This document shows positions 1 through 7,100 of a stretch of 17,068 nucleotides of DNA, in pieces (within the stretch, counting starts at the first letter, position 1; each line of letters starts with the position of its first letter). A program made the translations under genes and the position numbers. Source of the DNA: Clostridiales bacterium (GTDB lineage: Bacteria > Bacillota > Clostridia > Christensenellales > Borkfalkiaceae); the NCBI GenBank assembly GCA_003503945.1, contig DOCD01000017.1, positions 1 to 17,068 of the forward strand. Direction: 5' to 3'. The notes below the pieces were generated by a model that was not told where the DNA came from, made no database searches, and saw only the letters and a list, made by a program, of their open reading frames with translations.

Positions 1-75
1 AGAGCGGTGAATAACGCAAAGTCCGGTGCAGAAGAAACAGATAAATATAATGATATTTTCGGGAGGGAAATATGA
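1..75 (+). CDS. C-terminal end of an upstream gene (partial)
   Basis: Frame 1 is open from the first base and ends at TGA 73-75; the other two forward frames hit stops within the first 12 bases. It gives 24 residues ending in YNDIFGREI. Its stop overlaps the next start codon as ATGA (72-75), a classic translational-coupling arrangement, which supports a real coding end and places the upstream gene in the same operon. Too little is visible to assign a family. It could be chance, since a 75-base open frame is not rare. Confidence 0.5.
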   Translation, partial: RAVNNAKSGAEETDKYNDIFGREI

Positions 76-1049
76 AATTAAATTGGAAAACATTGCTTAT
101 GGCGGTTTTGATGTCCGTTTCGGTTGCGGCTTTCGCAGGTTGCGGAGATAAAAAGGGCCCAGACGACGGCGGGACGAACAACCAGACGGAGGATTACGGA
201 ACCTTGACGATTGCCGACGTCAAGGTCTGCATTACTGACGACAGAGCCTGCACTTTTGCAGAAATCGTGCCTGTATTTTCAAAACCCGACAAAGCCGAAA
301 CGCTTACCTACACTTACGATACGTCGGAAATCAGGATAGAAAACGGCATCGTAACGCCTTTGAAGCGCATTGACAAAAAAGTAAACGTGCGCGCCAAAAG
401 CGAACATTTCAACGTCGTGTTCGGCGTCGAGGTGGAAAGGCTGCGCTTCGGCGACAGTATGTACGACGTAACCAGATTCCCCGTTTCGGTAAGAGCCGCA
501 ACCTGCAAGGCTGTTACGGCGGACACGACGCTGTTTATAGGCGACAGCTTTATGGACGACTATTTTATCGGCGACTATATGAGTACTTATTCATCCGATA
601 AAGTCGTGCTTAACGCGGGAATGAGTTCTACCACGTCCTACCACTGGGAAGCCGCGTACAGGCAGATAATCGGAGCCACCGCGCCGAAGAACATAGTTCT
701 GCACGTCGGTACAAACAATTTTTACGATATGCACGACCTTGCGGATGAAACGGAAGAAAGTTTAACGCGGCTTTTTATGCTTATTCATTCGAGCTATCCC
801 GCAAGCAATATCTATTGGTTCAACATTACCCAGCGCACGGATACGGCTTATTCTTCGCAGGTAACCGAAACCAACTCCGCAATTGCCGATTGGTGCAAAG
901 GCTACGACTGGATAACCTGCGTAGATACCTGTTCGAAGGTAACGGGTCCGATGCTCAAAGACGACGGCGTGCACCCCAAAACCGAAACCTACAAGGTATT
1001 TACGGACGCACTTGTTGCGGCAGGCTGTCAGATAGTTTTAAAATCATAA
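72..1049 (+). CDS. SGNH/GDSL-family esterase lipoprotein with N-terminal Ig-like domain
   Basis: This 325-residue protein has a signal peptide with the lipobox FAGC, so Cys24 would be lipidated and the protein held on the outer face of the membrane. A Gly/Asp/Asn-rich linker (about 25-41) leads to a bacterial Ig-like (BIG2-type) beta domain at about 44-125. The SGNH hydrolase domain follows: block I GDS with Ser159, block II Gly183 (NAGM), block III G213-x-N215 (HVGTNN), and block V D298-G-V-H301. The full Ser/Gly/Asn/His set and the catalytic Asp are therefore present. SGNH enzymes next to glycosidases usually remove acetyl or other ester groups from polysaccharides; that role is inferred here. 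The ATG at 72 has GGGAGG (61-66) five bases upstream. It overlaps the preceding stop and lies 20 bases before the GH43 gene. Confidence 0.88.
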   Translation: MKLNWKTLLMAVLMSVSVAAFAGCGDKKGPDDGGTNNQTEDYGTLTIADVKVCITDDRACTFAEIVPVFSKPDKAETLTYTYDTSEIRIENGIVTPLKRIDKKVNVRAKSEHFNVVFGVEVERLRFGDSMYDVTRFPVSVRAATCKAVTADTTLFIGDSFMDDYFIGDYMSTYSSDKVVLNAGMSSTTSYHWEAAYRQIIGATAPKNIVLHVGTNNFYDMHDLADETEESLTRLFMLIHSSYPASNIYWFNITQRTDTAYSSQVTETNSAIADWCKGYDWITCVDTCSKVTGPMLKDDGVHPKTETYKVFTDALVAAGCQIVLKS

Positions 1050-1069
1050 AAATAAAATCAGGAGATTAA

Positions 1070-3022
1070 ATGATGAAAAAAATAAAATCAATCATTACAT
1101 TGGGGCTTGCCGCGGCTTTGCTTTCTACTGTGGGGTTTGCCGCGTGCGGAAAAACAATCGACGAGTACGCGCTTTCCGCATACACGGGCGAGAACAAGGA
1201 CGAAAACGGCAATACCGTATACAACACGGAGCTGTTTTACAGCAACAGCGTGCAACAGGGATACGCCGATCCGCAGGTTCTGGACGACACTGCTCAATCG
1301 GGTTACTACTTTCTTTACGGCACGTCGGGCAACTTTGCGGCAATGCGCTCAAAAAACCTTGCCGAATGGGAAAACGTGGGACCCACTTTCCCGAGGGCAA
1401 AGCAGGGCTATGACGGCGAAAAGGTAACCTGGACGAATAACTGGGCGCCCGAATGTATTTATGACCCCGAAGCGGACGACGGCAAGGGCGGAAAAGGTCT
1501 GTACTATCTGTTTTTCAGCGCGACGCCCGATTATAACGACAAAACGTGGAACAACGTAGACGACACGCAGCCCGGAGTCGTGAGCAGCAGTTGTATGTAC
1601 AATATGTACGTTGCCACGGCGAAGAGTCCCGAAGGACCTTTTATGATGGTCGACTTTTCGGATAAGCACAATTACAACACCCAGGCGGGGATTGAAATTA
1701 CCGAAGAGCAGGCGCAAAACAACGAATATGCGTACGTAACCAACCGCGGCAAGTACTATCAGGCGGCTTTCCCTCACAAATGGGCAAAGTATTGCCTGTT
1801 CTCTCCCGACGAGTTTTCAAAGTTAATGCAAAAGAACAAAGTAGGTACGGGCGGCGCGGCGAACACCGCACCCGAAGCGGGCTACATAGGCTCAATCGAC
1901 CCGTCGCCGTTCGTCGACCCCGTAACCAATAAAAAATATCTGTACTTCAAAACCGAAGCTCAGGGCTGGAACATAAACGTAGTAGTCGAAATGAAAGACT
2001 GGCTTACGCCCGATTGGTCTAACGCGCACTACGTAATCGCCAGCAACTTCTACACCATTGAGGATTGGCAAAAGGGCATTAACAAGGGCGTTTCCTACGA
2101 AAACACTTACTGTAACGAAGGTCCTTTCGTGCTGTATCACAAGGATAAAAACGGCGACGACAAGTATTACTTCACATACTCCGTCAACGATTTCGGCACA
2201 AGCGACTATCAGGTAGGTATGGCGGTTGCGGACAGTCCCACAGGACCCTTCCGTAAACTTACCGAAGCGGAGGGCGGACTTTTGCTCTGTTCATCCACGA
2301 CCGATTCCGAAACGATATCGGGCGCGGGACACCATTCTTTCGTTACATACGGCGAACAGCTGTATATAGCATATCACCGCCACAACGATTTCATCGCAGG
2401 CGGCAGCCTCAGATACACCGCGATTGACGAGGTTAAGTTCATCACCGTCGAAGATAAGTTCGGCAATGAATTGGAAGTGCCTTACGTAAACGGCCCTACC
2501 GACAGTATGCAACCCCTTCCCGAAGGTTACACCGGTTACAAGAACGTTGCGGGCAAAGCGCAGGTTTCCTGCACGGACGAAAGCGCGGATACCAAGTGGG
2601 TTACGGACGGACTTTTATCGGTTCACAAGGTTGCCGACGAAGATTTTATGAGCTATATTCAGGAAACGTACATAAAAAAGACCGCAACTTTTACGTTCGA
2701 TTTCGCAGCCGACACGTCGATACGCGCGATTATGGTTTATAACTCCGCAATAGAAAAAAACATTTTCTTCAACGTCTCGCGTATGGAATTGACTCTCGCG
2801 GACGGCTCGGTAAGGGTTATACGCGACGTTAAGTTCGACGTAGATCAGTACTGCACAATGGGCGGCGCTTCGGGCGATATAGTAAAATACGTCAGATCGG
2901 GCGCGGCGGCGTTCGCTGAATTCTACGACGTAAAAGTTAAATCGGTAAAAATCACGGTCGACGTGCCCGAAGGACAGGAAAAAGTCGGCATATCCGAAAT
3001 AAGAATTTTAGGTAAGGCTTAA
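1070..3022 (+). CDS. GH43-type glycoside hydrolase lipoprotein with C-terminal F5/8-like module
   Basis: The 650-residue product begins with a signal peptide and lipobox FAAC (Cys26), so it acts outside the cell. Residues about 55-470 show the five-bladed propeller hallmarks of glycoside hydrolase family 43: the general base Asp67 in YADPQ, the pKa-modulating Asp277 in GSIDPSPF, and the general acid Glu350 in NEGPF. Family members are mainly arabinofuranosidases, xylosidases and arabinanases; the exact activity cannot be read here. An insertion-rich segment at about 115-175 separates early blades. Residues about 490-648 form a beta-sandwich resembling the F5/8 type C (CBM32-like) fold, beginning with the typical pattern of a small-residue run followed by VTDG (511-514), and probably bind sugar. 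Two tandem ATG codons (1070 and 1073) follow AGGAG at 1060-1064; the second is spaced better (8 bases), so the true protein may be one residue shorter. Confidence 0.88.
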   Translation: MMKKIKSIITLGLAAALLSTVGFAACGKTIDEYALSAYTGENKDENGNTVYNTELFYSNSVQQGYADPQVLDDTAQSGYYFLYGTSGNFAAMRSKNLAEWENVGPTFPRAKQGYDGEKVTWTNNWAPECIYDPEADDGKGGKGLYYLFFSATPDYNDKTWNNVDDTQPGVVSSSCMYNMYVATAKSPEGPFMMVDFSDKHNYNTQAGIEITEEQAQNNEYAYVTNRGKYYQAAFPHKWAKYCLFSPDEFSKLMQKNKVGTGGAANTAPEAGYIGSIDPSPFVDPVTNKKYLYFKTEAQGWNINVVVEMKDWLTPDWSNAHYVIASNFYTIEDWQKGINKGVSYENTYCNEGPFVLYHKDKNGDDKYYFTYSVNDFGTSDYQVGMAVADSPTGPFRKLTEAEGGLLLCSSTTDSETISGAGHHSFVTYGEQLYIAYHRHNDFIAGGSLRYTAIDEVKFITVEDKFGNELEVPYVNGPTDSMQPLPEGYTGYKNVAGKAQVSCTDESADTKWVTDGLLSVHKVADEDFMSYIQETYIKKTATFTFDFAADTSIRAIMVYNSAIEKNIFFNVSRMELTLADGSVRVIRDVKFDVDQYCTMGGASGDIVKYVRSGAAAFAEFYDVKVKSVKITVDVPEGQEKVGISEIRILGKA

Positions 3023-3037
3023 AAGGGGGCTAAATAG

Positions 3038-4105
3038 ATGAAAAAGATTTTAAAAACGGCGTTTGCCGTATGCGCTGTTTCGGCGCTTGCGGTCGGATTT
3101 ACCGGCTGTGCGGATAAGGTAAACATTATCGAAGACGAACACCCTTACTCGTTCGTCAACAAGGGACACCCCGTCGCCGAATACGACGCGGGAATGACGA
3201 TAGACGGAAAACTCGACGAAGCGCGCTGGAACGCCGAAGGGCAGCGTTGGCTGTACGGCGTGGATAAACCCAACGCAAACCAGTATGCGGAAATACACTT
3301 TACGGCATTCTACGGTGAAAAGGGCATATTCTTCGGACTGAAAGTGGAGGAAACGGGCAACCGCATATGGGTAAATCACACGCCTTCGAGGGACGCCGGA
3401 CACGTAAACAGCGCGGTGGATATGTACTTAGGCCCCGTTATCGCCGATAAGGACGCGGCATACAGACAGACCTTCGAATTCAGCTTCGTTGCGGACGGCA
3501 AATATGCCTCGCGCGTAAATCAGGCGGATCTTATCGAAGTTTTGACGACTTACGACAAACTGCCCGTGGTTGCAACCCAGACGATTGGCGGCAAGGTGAA
3601 TACGCCCGAATGTAAGGGCTACGTCGTGGAGGCATTCTTCCCGTATGCCTTCCTTGAATTTGCGGGCTGGACGCTTCCCGAGGATAAGTCGGAAATGGTT
3701 GTAGGCATAAATCCCGTACACATTTTCTCATACAACATCGACGGTACGGATACCAAGGCCGACAGGCTTTGGTCAAACTGGGCGCCCGCTTACGGAATTG
3801 GGGCAAACTGGTGTACGCCCGACACGTATTTCCACTTCGGCGAAAAGGGACTTATTTCTTACGATTACAAGGTAACTTACGGCGGTACGGGCAGAGGCAC
3901 CTTAACCGAAAAGAACAATATGCCTTACATTCTCAAACAGACGGGCGCTACGTTTGTGGTTACGGCAATCAACGGCGCGGATATTACCAAACTAACCGTA
4001 AACGGCGAAAACTACCTCGGCAAGCTCTCGTACAGCGGAGGAACGGCGACATTTACGGTGAACAACCCCACGGAAGATCTCGATATAGAGGTTGATTTCA
4101 ATTGA
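3038..4105 (+). CDS. CBM9-like carbohydrate-binding lipoprotein
   Basis: This 355-residue protein has a signal peptide with lipobox FTGC (Cys24). Residues about 50-268 match the CBM9-like sugar-binding fold: the opening TIDGKLDEARW (54-64) is the usual family signature, followed by alternating beta strands, a long FEFSFVADGK strand pair (146-155), and aromatic residues W245, W248 and W258 that could stack on sugars. Residues about 275-355 form a separate small beta module that resembles the InlB-like R repeats in the next gene (shared pattern LTVNGE and a closing strand). No catalytic residues of a known hydrolase are seen, so it is probably a surface binding protein. The start has AGGGGG (3024-3029) eight bases upstream, and the gap to the GH43 gene is 15 bases, so the two are likely cotranscribed. 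Confidence 0.75.
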   Translation: MKKILKTAFAVCAVSALAVGFTGCADKVNIIEDEHPYSFVNKGHPVAEYDAGMTIDGKLDEARWNAEGQRWLYGVDKPNANQYAEIHFTAFYGEKGIFFGLKVEETGNRIWVNHTPSRDAGHVNSAVDMYLGPVIADKDAAYRQTFEFSFVADGKYASRVNQADLIEVLTTYDKLPVVATQTIGGKVNTPECKGYVVEAFFPYAFLEFAGWTLPEDKSEMVVGINPVHIFSYNIDGTDTKADRLWSNWAPAYGIGANWCTPDTYFHFGEKGLISYDYKVTYGGTGRGTLTEKNNMPYILKQTGATFVVTAINGADITKLTVNGENYLGKLSYSGGTATFTVNNPTEDLDIEVDFN

Positions 4106-4156
4106 ATCGAGACGCGTAAGCGTTAAAGATAATCAAAATAATTTAAGGAGACGAAA

Positions 4157-7100
4157 ATGAGCAAGAAATTTAGCAAAAAACTCAAATGGGTTATCCCCTT
4201 TGCAGTTCTTTCGTTAACCTGTGCGTCGGTTGGCGTTATGGCAGGCTGCAAAGACCCCGAAGAAGAACATACGCATGTTTACGAGTGGCAGCACAACGAA
4301 ACGGAGCACTGGAAAGAGTGCCCCGCCGACGGCGAGGAAGAGGCTGGCACGCGCGGCGAACACTTATTTGTTGCGGGCGAATGCGAGTGCGGCGCAACCG
4401 AAACGGTAGCCGTTAAAAAATACGGCAAGGTTACGGGCACCGTCAAGCTGCACAAGCTCGGCGGATACGAAACGGACTTTACGGACGTTACCGTCGATAT
4501 GGGCGACGAAGTGCATCCCGTATTCGACAAAACGACGGGCACGTTTACTATCGATGAAGTCGAAGTTAATAAATACTATTCGCTGACGGTATCCAAACCG
4601 GGTTATCAGCCGTATACGGTTACAGTTCAGGTGCCGACAGAGAATGAAACGGTAACTATAGGCGGTCAAAAGGGTATCGTACTCGAATACCAGGCGTTCA
4701 GCGTAATAGTTTACGACGAAGAGCTTCACGATTTCTCCAACATAAACAACGAAAATCCCACGATAAAGGTTAACGGCAGAGGCGGACAGAGCCTTGACAT
4801 AATTTCAAGTGATACATACGAAGACGTTTCGCTGAAAATCGAAACGAAAGCATCGAACGGCGGCGTGGTTCAGGGCGTTATTTTGAAGTTCGAGGACGGC
4901 AAGTGCGCGATTCTGAATATCAAGACCGATCAAAGTCTTATACAGTACAGACCCGAGCTTTGGGGAATGAAATCCGTATTCGGCGACAGGTGGGTAGAAT
5001 CCAAAGCGGGTTCGGTTACCGCGGAGGATAAGAATAAGTTCAACGGCGACGGCGTGGAATTAAACCTCGTGCGCAAGGGAGGAAAACTCATAGCTTTCGT
5101 CGACGGCAGGTTTATTCTTGAAACAAGCCTTCCCGACGGCTATGAGGACGACAAGGTTCAGGTAGGCTTCTACTCGTTCGACGTCAAACAGAACGCGGAG
5201 TGGGCTATCGGTGTAAGCGAGACGCTTCCCGCATTAGAGTCCGCGCTCGATATAGACGTAACCCAGCCCGACAATGCGGGTTGCACGGTAACCGCTACGC
5301 CCGAAAAGCAAAAATATGCCTTCGGCGAAGAGGTAGAACTTACGGTAACTGCGGCAAGCGGATATATGCTTTCCGCGTTGACCGTTAACGGCGAAGACAA
5401 ATTCAGCGCTCTTAACGAAGGTAAACTCACATTGCTTGCAGACAGAGAAAATATCGAAGTCGCGGCTACCTTCGTCGAAAAAGAAGATATGGCGCTCAAC
5501 CTTACCGTCAAAGGCAAAAAGTTAGGTCAGACGACCGCCCTCGCGGAAGGGACTAAGGTATCGTTAAGCGGTATAAGCGAAAAGTTTACGGTAAATGCAG
5601 AAGGCAAAATCACCGCGGACACGATTGCGAAAGCAAGATACACAATATCCGTTGAAGGATACTTCGCAAAGGATATAATCCTCGACGAAAACCTTACGGA
5701 AGTCGTACTCGAATACGATACGTTCTACGCAGGCTATCACAAGCCGGGAAGCGCCGGCGGCGGCGATAATGATAACTGGGACGGTTATTACGGCAATCCC
5801 GATAAGATTGACAAATCGCACGTAAACGATGCAGACCCTTACTTCACGGTCGATTCAACCGACTTTTATCAGTATACCAACGACAAATATTCCGACGTAG
5901 TCGCAAGCATTACGGCAAAAGCCGGTATGACGAACGATGAGAAAAACGAGTGCCCTACGATAGGATTGGTGTTCGAGGGCAACAAAGCGGTTATACTCCG
6001 TATACAAATGCTGGAAAGCGGCGGCTACAAGGTTCAGTGGATAGGCTCCAGAAACTGGCTTGAAACGTCGATAAACGGCAACTGGGACTTCGGCACGGGC
6101 GAAGAATTCTACAACCCTATAAGCAATACTCTTAAAGAAAAGTATGTAAGCACGGGGCTCAAACTTTCGCTTATGAGAAAGGGCGATACGGTTTATGCGT
6201 TCGTTGACGACGTATTCGTCGCAAAGCAGACGATAACGGGATATGCGGATAAACAGTGCAGCGTAATGTTCGCAATAGCGGGGGTTAAAGGAACTCAGAA
6301 TATACCTTTCGATATTTCTTCGGGCGTAGCCGCTCCCACGGCGTCGGTAACCGATAAGACGACCGATACGAACGGTACGGTAACTCTTTCCACAACGACT
6401 GCGGAAGTGGGCACAGACGTAACCATAAAGGTTGAGCCGAACGACGGCTATATAATCGGCACGGTAGAGGTTAACGGCGTGGACGTAACCGACAGACTTT
6501 CGGGCGGCGAATACACTTTCACGCTCAGCGGCGACACCGAAGTCGAAGCAACCTTCGAGGAAATAACCACAGGCTCGATAAATGCGGAAGTCAGCGGCAA
6601 AAAGTTAGGCGTTACGGGCAATTCGCTCTCGGGCGATACGCAGGTCGTGCTTACCTCCGCAACCGCAGGCACCAGACAGGCGGCGCTTTCGACCGTTGAA
6701 GGCAAAACCGTTTTAAAGGTCGACGAAATTGTTGCGGGCAAGTGGACGGTGCAAATCGAGGGATACATCGCGGCGGAAATTGAAGTTGCGAAGAATGGCG
6801 AGTATACAACGGCAATTACGCTCGAATATGATACGTTCAGCGTAATAGTTCACGACCGCGAACTTCATGACTTCTCCAATGTCAACAACCCTAATTCCAC
6901 AATAAAGGTGAACGGCAGCGGAAAGCAAAGTTTTAACGTAATTTCACAAGATAAGTACGACGCCGTTTGCGTTACAATTAATACGCAATCGAAGAGTGCC
7001 GGCGTAATTCAGGGCATATTGCTTAAATTCGAAGACGGCAATTATGCAATTATGAATATAAAGACAGACCAATCGCTCGTTCAGTACAGACCGGGCATGT

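Noticed and set aside
4111..4128. Small hairpin with a GTAA loop and a cre-like sequence between the CBM9-like and giant lipoprotein genes
   Set aside because: The stem has only four to five base pairs and no T-run, and the cre-like match (4115-4128) misses both conserved ends, so neither a terminator nor a CcpA site is supported.
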